From assembly GCF_900299525.1 (NCBI RefSeq), contig NZ_OMKA01000036.1, forward strand, positions 28,780 through 92,779: a stretch of 64,000 bases of DNA, given 5' to 3'. Positions 37,001 to 44,296 of the stretch are shown here, one piece after another. The translations under genes were made by a program, and so were the position numbers. Source of the stretch: Aquimarina sp. Aq78 (lineage in GTDB: Bacteria; Bacteroidota; Bacteroidia; Flavobacteriales; Flavobacteriaceae). Each line of letters opens with the position of its first letter. Positions within the stretch are counted from its first letter, which is position 1. The notes beneath the pieces were generated by a model that had not been told where the DNA came from, ran no database searches, and saw only the letters and a list, made by a program, of their open reading frames with translations.

Positions 37001-37831
37001 GTAAAAGGTAAGAAGCGACCTGTTTTTGCAGTTCCGGGTGCAGATGGGAATGTAATAACCCTGCAACATCTTATTTCAGCATTGGGGATAAAACAACCAT
37101 TCTATGGTTTAGAACCGATAGGGATTATAAATAAAAATACTACACTTGATAGTATAGAAGCTATAGCTAAAGCCAATATAGAGGCGATTAAAGAAGTACA
37201 GGCAACTGGTCCGTACCGTTTATTAGGATTTTCTAATGGTGGTACAATTGCCTATGAAATGGCTAGAATTTTATTAGATCAAAAGGAAACCGTAGAAGCT
37301 TTAATACTTATAGATTGTATGTCTCCTACAAAGGAAAATGGTCATATGATTGATGATTTAGTAGAGGGGATTAAATCTATCTTTATTAACGCATCTGGCC
37401 AGAATGTGATCTTGGATGCAGAACAACTGAAGCAGGTTTCTGAAAATGAAATTGTTGATTATATATATGATAACGTCAAGGATTTGGGATTTAATTTTCC
37501 GAAAGAACAATTGGCTACAAGTATCTATACCACGATCGCCAATGATAAATATTGCCGTGCTTATGAACCTTCAAAATTACCAGAAGAAGTAGAAATATTA
37601 CTCTTTAAAGCTACAGAAGGTTATACAGATGTATATAAAAATGCTCCTGAAGATTATGGTTGGAATGAATTACTGCATAAGCCTGTCCTTATCAACCCTA
37701 TCGACGCTAACCATTTTTCAATTATTGATAAGGATAATAGCAAAAAAATTGCTAGAAAAATAAATACTTTTTTTAATAAGACTACATCAAAGAAATCTAC
37801 CATAAAGCAAAAAGTACTTCAAAAGCATTAG
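34034..37831 (+). CDS. Trans-AT PKS protein C: ACP - non-elongating KS - ACP - thioesterase
   Basis: The protein has 1265 residues. The N-terminal ACP (about 1-80, Ser41 in GIDS) can complete the split module of protein A. The KS-like domain (about 210-645) keeps a Cys (384) in NCAGSA instead of TACSSS, but both catalytic His are lost: HGTGT is DGYATK (Asp519) and NIGH is NIGN (Asn559). It should not catalyse condensation and may only pass the chain on. A second ACP follows (about 873-950; LGMNS, Ser906, with Asp changed to Asn). The C-terminal type I thioesterase (about 985-1255) has GFSNGG (Ser1067) and ANHF. This is the only chain-release domain in the window, so protein C probably acts last. 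A short helical linker (about 130-180) lies before the KS. Confidence 0.93.
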   Translation: MTVATTQNVLQEITKIFEATLRLPAGKLDVNAKFEDFGIDSIISMELINKISHNFGITLSPSKFVNVNTTKELADLLEEEIIPVNNDNISDIPDTNNPSETQTELGTKSTPVKKDINSVSARSRKFRDRRSVKESYHELLHFINQRYNIDLSYRSFRSVDEIVDVLLTHHIDDMMDYYNNLHQSNENDFNGKEKQMPIANVTAKPSSQNCDIAIVGLSCNFPDAPNIKTFWENLVDGKNSINEILKSRWNWEDYYQESVSPGKTISKWGAMINDIDCFDPKFFDLDPEEAILMDPQERLLIQEVYKAFQDAGVAPKKLAGSDTAIYVAYEYSEYENYLRKNIDKIPVGKYGPVFSSSSPTYYLANRLSFLFDFYGPSESINVNCAGSAVAINRAYYSLLNNECSTAVVGGVSLNLFADDYISLSQYGMLSPTGTCGVFDDEANGFTRGEGVAAVVLKRLDDAKKDNNRIYGVIKTSHQSNRGNARFLSEVKHEAITNVITNCYKKAAIAPESINYIEVDGYATKWGDSFEYEGIKNAFIGDKSKEKECALGSVKGNIGNLEAVSGLASFIKLSLSLYHKKFPMTISGKKINTFLDIDNPSHPLYIANKELPFDILRKHNDTPIRAGLNSFADSGVNLHIVLEEYPTKESISKIETTTSSQLFVLSAKDDERLNEYIDSYIDYLSNTKVNLSFEDLIYTLQVGRDAMDERLSIVASSHTDLLEKLIMVKDSDKEVSLEKEGIFYGNINLNKENGIIKILTKDMISTMIEQSLKALQWEQLAQLWTSGLLIDWTMVWENKNTRLVSLPDYPFAKEKYWIDIDTIEKSDVKEKQSVPKSIKDNEIEVINENSIQAEWFFFRSDNGVENNLMKPAEKIELFLKHEISLQINKPIEKIPDDSSFLDLGMNSIGLITMIAQVNDLLEINISPAILFNNSEIKTLTQYLVENYLEKAQKIQVTNDKEYESKSIGKTELKPNEVVSKMIRKTLVPMQVKGKKRPVFAVPGADGNVITLQHLISALGIKQPFYGLEPIGIINKNTTLDSIEAIAKANIEAIKEVQATGPYRLLGFSNGGTIAYEMARILLDQKETVEALILIDCMSPTKENGHMIDDLVEGIKSIFINASGQNVILDAEQLKQVSENEIVDYIYDNVKDLGFNFPKEQLATSIYTTIANDKYCRAYEPSKLPEEVEILLFKATEGYTDVYKNAPEDYGWNELLHKPVLINPIDANHFSIIDKDNSKKIARKINTFFNKTTSKKSTIKQKVLQKH

Positions 37832-37923
37832 TAGATTAAAAAATAGATAGCACACAATCAACCTTATACCAGTAGAAATTAAAGTCTATTGGATTACTGT
37901 TTAAACATGTAATACACCTAGTT

Positions 37924-40503
37924 ATGAGCAAGAACTCAAAATCCAAAACAAATTTTTTCGAAAATGTTACACAAATGGTTCGGAAAAGAAGATTGATTAT
38001 CTGGTTAGCTTTTGTGGCTATTACAATATTTACATTTTTGGGAGTACCAAAGACTAAATTTGACATGACTATTGAAGGATGGTTTCCGGAAAATGATGAG
38101 GTTTTGGTAGCGATGGATGAGTTTAAGGCAGAATTTGGAAGTAATGAAGGAGTTTACATAGCCTATAAACCTTTAGATGGGGATGTGTTTTCTACTAAAT
38201 CTTTGGAGGTGATAAAGAAAATCCGCGAGGATATTCTCAAAACAAAGCATAATGATGATTCAACAGCGCTAAAACATATTGTTAAAGTCAATACTCTTGT
38301 TAACGCTTCTGTTTTAACGGCAGAAGGCGATGTATTGGTTTCCCGAAAACTGGTAGGGGATAATGTTCCGACTAGACAGGAAGATATAGAAGAGGTTCGT
38401 AAACTTGCGCAATCTCAGAAGTCTTTTCCATTACTGTTCTTCTCAAAGGATATGAAGTATGGGGGAATACTTATTGAAACTGACTTTGGAACTGAGCTAC
38501 TGGAAGAGGAATCATCTATTGTTACAGAAGAGGGGCTTGAGGATACTTTGGAAATGGATGAAATGGTTGTTGCGGATATGAATGAAATCAAAAAAAGCGA
38601 AGAAAGAATTCGTTTCAAACGTGCAGATTTAAGTGAATTGGTTCCTTTAATGGAGGAAATCAATACCATCTTGGGAAAACCTGAATATAAAAAGCATTTA
38701 GAATACTATGCAGTAGGAAATGCTCCCCTGGCCTACGAACAGCAAGCTATAGCTATTAAAGAAGCAGGCCCGATTTATTTAGGGCTTTTATTGATAATAT
38801 CTATTTTGTTATGGTTTTTTATCCGCTCATTTAGTGCGGTGGCCTGGTCACTTTTAATAGTTATAATAAGTGCTGTTTGGACCGTTGGTTTGGCAGGTTG
38901 GTTAGGTGTAGAAGTAACCGTCTTTTTAATGTTAACGATCATGTTGATCCTAACCGTTGGAGTATGTGATGCCGCGCACATATTTTCGGGCTACGTATAT
39001 TTCCGAAATCAGGGAAATGACCGAAAAACATCAATACAAAAAGTATTTGCATCAACTAATAAAGCAATTGTATTGACCGCGCTTACTAATATAATAGGTA
39101 TGTTGGCTTGTTTTCTGATTCCAATCCCCCGTATTCAGGTTTTCGGTATTATGTCTGCAGCGGGTGTAGCTTTTGCTTGTATCCTTACCATTTTCTTTTT
39201 GCCCTTATTATTGGATGTGTGGGCGCCTGGAAGGGAAAATGCACAGCAAAAAAAGAAGTTCAGGTTATCGACAGGTAAGTACCTACCCAATTTTTCTATG
39301 TTTTTACAAAAAAGATTGAATAGTGTACCGTCTATAGTGCAAAAGAATCCTATTAGTATTATTTTGTTATTTCTGCTAGTGTTAGGAATAAATATTTATG
39401 GCGTAACTGTACTTAAAATAGATACTAACATCGCTAACCAATTTGTCGAAGGCAGTCCTTATAGAGAATCTGCGGAAATTATTGATGAAAAAATGATGGG
39501 AAGTCTGAATATGGAAATTTACCTGGACTTATCCAAGACAAACGCATTTGAAAATCCATTTGTACTAAATACTATTGATGAACTACAACGAAAGTTAGAA
39601 ACTAAATATAGCGATGTAGTTGTTAGAACATCATCTTTGGTAGAAGTTGTAAAAAAGGCCAATAAAACATTGAATGAAGAAAAGGAAGAGATGTATACTA
39701 TTCCCGACAATCAAAATGCTTTATCCCAAACTCTTTTCCTTTTTAACCTGGCAAACCCAGAAGATCGTAGAAAACAAGTTTCTGACAATTATAGTAAATC
39801 TCACATTTCTGTGCAATTATACAATGTTGGTTCTCTTAAATATTTAAGCATATACGATGGCATGCAAAAGGATATTGATGAAGCAGTAGGAGTACTCAAA
39901 CAACACTACCCCGACACCAGAGTATCAATAACAGGAGCGCTTCCTATGAATATGAGGTTTGTGCAGGTTATTGCTAGCAATGGATTGCAGGATATTATTA
40001 TGGTACTGATAGCGGTGACCATAGTCTTAATTTTCGTTTTTGGATCTATACAGGGAGGCTTGATAGCGATTATCCCCAACCTTATTCCATCAATGTTAAC
40101 CTTAGGGTTGTTGGGATTGACAGGACGATCTGTAGATATAGATATACTGTTGTTACTACCGGTGGTTGTTGGTATTTCTGTAGACGACACTGTACATTTT
40201 ATCAGTCATTACCGGGATAAGCTAATGATAGATGGAGATATTAAAAAGGCTTTATATCATACTATAAAAGAAGTTGGTCAGGCCGTTACTTTTACAAGTT
40301 TAATTTTAGGATTAGGCTTCGGTATATTATCCTTTTCAGCTATGGAGGGAACAGCAAATGTTGGAAAATTTGGTTCAATTGCAATCTTTTCAGCTTTAAT
40401 GTGTGATCTTTTCTTATTACCAGCGTTAATTTTGGTCTTCAAGCCAAAATTTCAAAAGAAAGGCAAACCAAAATTTCAAAGAAAAATGGTAGTGCAAAAA
40501 TGA
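37924..40503 (+). CDS. RND/MMPL-superfamily transporter
   Basis: The 859-residue inner-membrane protein has the RND duplication: one N-terminal helix (about 22-41), a periplasmic loop, five helices (about 280-450), then a second helix (about 480), loop, and five helices (about 690-850). Motifs GVCDAAHIFSGY and GISVDDTVHFISHY carry acidic residues in the fourth helix of each half, typical of proton-driven MMPL/HpnN-like lipid exporters. Ninety-two bases follow the thioesterase gene. With the LolA-like protein next to it, it probably moves a lipophilic substrate, possibly the polyketide, across the envelope. It could instead be a housekeeping lipid transporter captured in the locus; no MFP or TolC gene is adjacent. 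Confidence 0.85.
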   Translation: MSKNSKSKTNFFENVTQMVRKRRLIIWLAFVAITIFTFLGVPKTKFDMTIEGWFPENDEVLVAMDEFKAEFGSNEGVYIAYKPLDGDVFSTKSLEVIKKIREDILKTKHNDDSTALKHIVKVNTLVNASVLTAEGDVLVSRKLVGDNVPTRQEDIEEVRKLAQSQKSFPLLFFSKDMKYGGILIETDFGTELLEEESSIVTEEGLEDTLEMDEMVVADMNEIKKSEERIRFKRADLSELVPLMEEINTILGKPEYKKHLEYYAVGNAPLAYEQQAIAIKEAGPIYLGLLLIISILLWFFIRSFSAVAWSLLIVIISAVWTVGLAGWLGVEVTVFLMLTIMLILTVGVCDAAHIFSGYVYFRNQGNDRKTSIQKVFASTNKAIVLTALTNIIGMLACFLIPIPRIQVFGIMSAAGVAFACILTIFFLPLLLDVWAPGRENAQQKKKFRLSTGKYLPNFSMFLQKRLNSVPSIVQKNPISIILLFLLVLGINIYGVTVLKIDTNIANQFVEGSPYRESAEIIDEKMMGSLNMEIYLDLSKTNAFENPFVLNTIDELQRKLETKYSDVVVRTSSLVEVVKKANKTLNEEKEEMYTIPDNQNALSQTLFLFNLANPEDRRKQVSDNYSKSHISVQLYNVGSLKYLSIYDGMQKDIDEAVGVLKQHYPDTRVSITGALPMNMRFVQVIASNGLQDIIMVLIAVTIVLIFVFGSIQGGLIAIIPNLIPSMLTLGLLGLTGRSVDIDILLLLPVVVGISVDDTVHFISHYRDKLMIDGDIKKALYHTIKEVGQAVTFTSLILGLGFGILSFSAMEGTANVGKFGSIAIFSALMCDLFLLPALILVFKPKFQKKGKPKFQRKMVVQK

Positions 40504-40591
40504 CTCTAAGTAAAGCCATAAAAAGGTAAAATAGAAACCCTCCAGCATTTATATAATTTGACTTAATATAAGGTAATAAATGGAAAGCATT

Positions 40592-40607
40592 TTGGTCATT
40601 TGACCAA
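40592..40607. promoter_or_regulatory. Palindrome TTGGTCA-TT-TGACCAA upstream of the LolA-like gene
   Basis: A perfect 7+2+7 inverted repeat lies in the 270-base gap between the transporter and LolA-like genes, about 165 bases before the latter. Its half-site TTGACCAA-like core is shared with the repeated motif upstream of the antiterminator gene (20532-20539 and 20728-20735). It has the size and symmetry of an operator for a dimeric regulator, but none is encoded nearby in the window. Confidence 0.4.
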
Positions 40608-40773
40608 TAGGAAAACAACCAGAGCAGCCGGTATTTTCTTTTGACTTTTGTTTAAAAGGAGCCAAAGACCAACAACGTCTTACTCTTGTGGGTATGGTTT
40701 GATTATCTGTAGCAAAGGTTGTTTAACCTTATAGTCTATTATTAAAATTTTTTTCAACCTAAATAAATAAATA

Positions 40774-41661
40774 ATGAAAAAAAAACAGATTGTTTTATTG
40801 GTTGTTGTGACCGTTTTGATATCGTCATTTTCAAAAAGGATATTGCCATCTCAGTCGGCAAAAGATATCATGATAAAGGTGCAAAAAGTAGCTAAAGAAT
40901 CCTTTAGCACATCAGTTCAGAGAATAAAATTATCGACCTGTAAATATACTGTATCAAATAAAAGAATTGTATGTACTGAAGAAGCAAGAAAGAAATTGCT
41001 GGAGAGTGTTGCTAAAAATTATGGAGAAAACCATCAGGATAGTCGATCGGTCTCCATTATAATTGAACCTAAAAAAGAACAGGGAGTAGGTATGTTAACC
41101 TATGAGTATGGTGAGCTTGGTAAGGATAACGATAGTTGGATCTATTTGCCAGAATTGAGCAAAGTTAAGCGCCTGGCATCGAGCAGTGATAGTAATGATA
41201 GTAGCGGAAGTTTTTTTGGGTCTGAATTCTCTCTTGAAGATATGGAAGACTTGAAAGTTGATGAATATAACTTCAAGATTTTGAAAGAAGAAAGCTATAA
41301 GGGACGTGAGGTCTGGGTTATTGAGTATACTCCTACAGCAGAAAGGGCAAAAAAATCAAAATATAGCAAAACAATATCATGGATAGATAAAGAAAGATAT
41401 ATCAGTTTAAAGAAGAACCTGTATGTTCATGGAGACCATTATAAACAGATGACTATGTCAAAAATTGAAGAAATTGATAACGTTTGGATCGCAAGGCGAT
41501 TAACTATAAATAACCTTGCCACTCGCACGATAAGTATCATGAATATGATTTCGGTAGCTTTTGATCAAGAAATTTCGGATGATTTTTTAAGCACAAGGAC
41601 TTTGGAAGATTTTACGTTTAGAGAACGGAATTTAATCAGGCTTCGTAATAATTTAAAATAG
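40774..41661 (+). CDS. LolA-like outer-membrane lipoprotein-sorting family protein
   Basis: The 295-residue protein has an N-terminal hydrophobic signal/anchor (about 5-18) and a beta-rich body like the LolA-like family (PF17131 group): AKDIMIKVQKV near the start, GVGMLTYEYG, WIYLPELSKVKRLASSS, SFFGSEFSLEDM and the C-terminal part. These proteins commonly accompany MMPL/RND transporters, receiving lipophilic cargo in the periplasm and carrying it outwards. No lipobox Cys is visible, so it is probably soluble. The gap before it is 270 bases with a palindrome at 40592. Confidence 0.8.
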   Translation: MKKKQIVLLVVVTVLISSFSKRILPSQSAKDIMIKVQKVAKESFSTSVQRIKLSTCKYTVSNKRIVCTEEARKKLLESVAKNYGENHQDSRSVSIIIEPKKEQGVGMLTYEYGELGKDNDSWIYLPELSKVKRLASSSDSNDSSGSFFGSEFSLEDMEDLKVDEYNFKILKEESYKGREVWVIEYTPTAERAKKSKYSKTISWIDKERYISLKKNLYVHGDHYKQMTMSKIEEIDNVWIARRLTINNLATRTISIMNMISVAFDQEISDDFLSTRTLEDFTFRERNLIRLRNNLK

Positions 41662-41877
41662 TAATACAGATATATAAAAAGCTTCACAAAAGGAGCGATA
41701 GTAAACTTTAGAATGTAAAGTCAGGTTACAAAATCATTTGGTGTAACAAGCTGATAGTCAAAATTAAAATGAATAAGAACAACAGGTAATTATCACTATA
41801 TAGAACCATAATTCATCCACATTTTATAGTTACCAATTCACCACAAACTCATAGAAACTTTATAAGGAATAGTACAT

Positions 41878-43146
41878 ATGAAACATTCAAACAATGAGGG
41901 GCATTATGATGCTATTGTCGTAGGTTCAGGAACTTGCGGTGCCACAATTGCAAAAGAATTAAGCAGACAAAATAAAAAAGTCTTGATCCTGGAACGAGGA
42001 GGAAATGCACCTCTTAAAGAATCCATTATGGGATATGCCAAAATTTCTAACGAAGTACGTGTTGCAGATAAACTGAAAGATTTAAGAGCTTTTACTACCG
42101 GAGGTACAACGGCTATGTATCTTGCCGTAGCAGATCTGCCACCTATAGAAACTTTCAAGAATTTAGGAATAGATCTTACCGAAGATCTAGAACAAGCCCG
42201 TAAAGAATTACCAGTCGCCGAAATTTCGGATGGATTAATTGGTAGTCAAGCAAAAAGATTAGGTGAAAGTGCCAGACAGTTAGGTTACGACTGGGAAAAG
42301 AAGTTGATGTTGGTAGATCAGTCAAAATTCAATCACAAAAATTATTATGAAGTAAAATGGAAAGCTAGAACCTATGTAGAAGATGCTCTTAGAAATGGAG
42401 CAATTTTGGTTAATCAAGCCACTGTTTCTAAAGCTATACTTGATAATAAAAAGGCTATTGGCGTTGAATACTATATTGGGAAAAAAAAGAAGGTATTTAA
42501 GGCATATGGAGAAAAAATAATTCTTGCAGCAGGTTCTTTGGCCTCTCCCATTATTCTTAAAAATAGCGGACTCAAAAATGTAGTGAATCATGGTTTTTAC
42601 ATTAATCCAAGTATTGGCCTTATAGGAAAGGTTCCGGACCTTTCGTCAGAAGAAAACTTTTGCGGTTGTATGGGGGCAAAGTTAGATGATGATATTGAAT
42701 TGATGGATGCTAATTTTCATCGTTTTCTATTCAATGTAGGGATGCTCGTCTCGGGTAAGCCTTTACGTATAGCATCATACCCAAAACATATTGGGATCAC
42801 TGTTAAGATCAAAGAACCAGTTGGAGGTGAACTTACTGAAAATGGCAAATATCATAAAGAATTGACTGATAATGATCACCGGCGATTAGAGAAAGGAATG
42901 GAAGTGGCTAATGAAATATTAAAAAATGCCGGAGCTAGAAAAATCTTTAAAACCGATCTTATATCTGGGGGAGCTCTGGGAACAATCAAAATTAAGGAAC
43001 ATATCGATGAGAAGCTTCAGACAGAGTATAGCAATTTGTATGTTTGCGATGGCTCCATATTACCCGAAAACGAAAGAATAACACCAACTCTTACACTTGT
43101 TTGCCTGGCCAAATATTTGGCCAGAAATTTGGCAACTTCTCTTTAA
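41878..43146 (+). CDS. Short GMC-family FAD-dependent oxidoreductase
   Basis: The 422-residue protein has the N-terminal FAD-binding fold VVGSGTCGATIAKELSRQNKKVLILERGG and the GMC C-terminal segment LYVCDGSILPENERITPTLTLVCLAKYLARNL. It is shorter than typical choline- or glucose-oxidase members (about 550). The usual HWxG-type loop is not obvious, so the reaction (alcohol oxidation, or oxidative tailoring) cannot be assigned. It lies between the LolA-like and START genes, so it is a candidate tailoring enzyme acting on the polyketide or on a lipid carried by this cassette (inference). The upstream gap of 216 bases contains nothing I recognise. Confidence 0.8.
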   Translation: MKHSNNEGHYDAIVVGSGTCGATIAKELSRQNKKVLILERGGNAPLKESIMGYAKISNEVRVADKLKDLRAFTTGGTTAMYLAVADLPPIETFKNLGIDLTEDLEQARKELPVAEISDGLIGSQAKRLGESARQLGYDWEKKLMLVDQSKFNHKNYYEVKWKARTYVEDALRNGAILVNQATVSKAILDNKKAIGVEYYIGKKKKVFKAYGEKIILAAGSLASPIILKNSGLKNVVNHGFYINPSIGLIGKVPDLSSEENFCGCMGAKLDDDIELMDANFHRFLFNVGMLVSGKPLRIASYPKHIGITVKIKEPVGGELTENGKYHKELTDNDHRRLEKGMEVANEILKNAGARKIFKTDLISGGALGTIKIKEHIDEKLQTEYSNLYVCDGSILPENERITPTLTLVCLAKYLARNLATSL

Positions 43147-43232
43147 AAAAACAAATATTTAACCATCTGAATAAGTTCAAAACTATTTGAAACATACAGT
43201 TTTGATTTATTACACTAAAAATTATAAATGAC

Positions 43233-44063
43233 ATGAAAAATTCAGAAAAAAATAAAACCAGTGGTTTTTTACTAGGGCTAACACTATTAAGCATTGCTGT
43301 TGCAGTTACGGCACCTTTTGTATGGGATCAATTTTTAGAAGGACAATTAGGAATAATTGTATTGGTTTTTGTTGAAGTATTACTACTTACTTTTATTATA
43401 ACGTCAATTCATTCCCTTTGGAAAAATTCAGGTTCTGGCGAATGGAAAATGAAATCAGATAAGAAAGGAATGGTAGTGTATACTTTAAAAGTTCCCGGAG
43501 AAACTTGGTTGAAAATTAAAATAGTGGGAAGACTTAAAGCCAAGTTAGCAAGCATTTTAACGCTTATGCGAAATCCTGATGCAGCAAAAGATGTAGGTAT
43601 GTTCGATTCATACTATATAAATGGATCAGACCCAAAGCTGGATGGAGCAGATCCAAAACAGGTGTATTATACTTTTAAACAAAAGCTTTTTCCTCCTTTC
43701 AAGCATAGAGAATTTGTAGTTAAATCCGAATTTTCACAAGACCCTGTTAGTAAAGAAATGAAGTTCAATTTTGTAGCTGCACCAGATAAACTACCCGTTA
43801 ATAAGCGTTGTCATCGGGTGACAAAAATGCATAATAGATGGCGATACACTCCTTTAAAGAATGGTGAAGTAGAATATGAATTTGTATACGACGCAGTTGA
43901 TCCAGGAGGTTACTTTCCATATGCATTAGCTAATTGGTTAATCCCTAGTATGCTACCCTATGCGTTTGCAAAAATGCCAAAGATATTAGATAAAGAAAAA
44001 TATCGTAACGCTAAGGTTGATTATGTTCAGGAAGTTAGTCAACCAGAAGAAATGATGATATAA
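43233..44063 (+). CDS. Membrane-anchored START/SRPBCC-domain lipid-binding protein
   Basis: The 276-residue protein has two N-terminal transmembrane helices (about 11-31 and 38-58) followed by a START-like domain: an EWKMKSDKKGMVVYTLKVPG strand start, YYTFKQKLFPPFKHREFVV, and a C-terminal helix NWLIPSMLPYAFAKMPKIL. START folds bind a hydrophobic ligand in a cavity. It starts 86 bases after the GMC gene. With the RND transporter and LolA-like protein it looks like a hydrophobic-molecule handling cassette. Confidence 0.78.
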   Translation: MKNSEKNKTSGFLLGLTLLSIAVAVTAPFVWDQFLEGQLGIIVLVFVEVLLLTFIITSIHSLWKNSGSGEWKMKSDKKGMVVYTLKVPGETWLKIKIVGRLKAKLASILTLMRNPDAAKDVGMFDSYYINGSDPKLDGADPKQVYYTFKQKLFPPFKHREFVVKSEFSQDPVSKEMKFNFVAAPDKLPVNKRCHRVTKMHNRWRYTPLKNGEVEYEFVYDAVDPGGYFPYALANWLIPSMLPYAFAKMPKILDKEKYRNAKVDYVQEVSQPEEMMI

Positions 44064-44087
44064 AAAACCTGATATAAAACCCCCAGT

Positions 44088-44261
44088 TTGACTTCTGAAT
44101 TTGTAGATCATAAGCGCATACTGGCTTATGAGGAAGCTCTCTATCTTAATAGAAAACCTGATGTTGTTAGTAATATAACACAGGATAACTATCTACACTC
44201 CCCTTCAATTGATGTTGCAAATTTTATTCAATTCGCTAAGGTCATAAAAGACCTGGCGTAG
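44088..44261 (+). pseudogene. Possible 57-residue remnant or frameshifted 5' extension before protein H
   Basis: From a TTG at 44088 an open frame encodes HKRILAYEEALYLNRKP and HSPSIDVANFIQFAKVIKD, then stops at TAG (44259-44261). The frame of protein H is open from 44240 and reads GVGAYFPIFNDHNI just before its ATG. A single-base slip near 44250-44258 would join the two. The composition looks like protein, but I do not know a family for it. It may be a decayed gene end, a real frameshift, or a sequence error. Confidence 0.3.
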
Positions 44262-44296
44262 GTGCTTATTTTCCAATTTTTAATGATCATAATATA

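Noticed and set aside
21714..37831. Protein A as the first (loading) protein of the pathway because its gene comes first
   Set aside because: Its N-terminal ACP has no obvious starter-loading enzyme, whereas protein H starts with a LnmK-like loading domain and protein C ends with the thioesterase.
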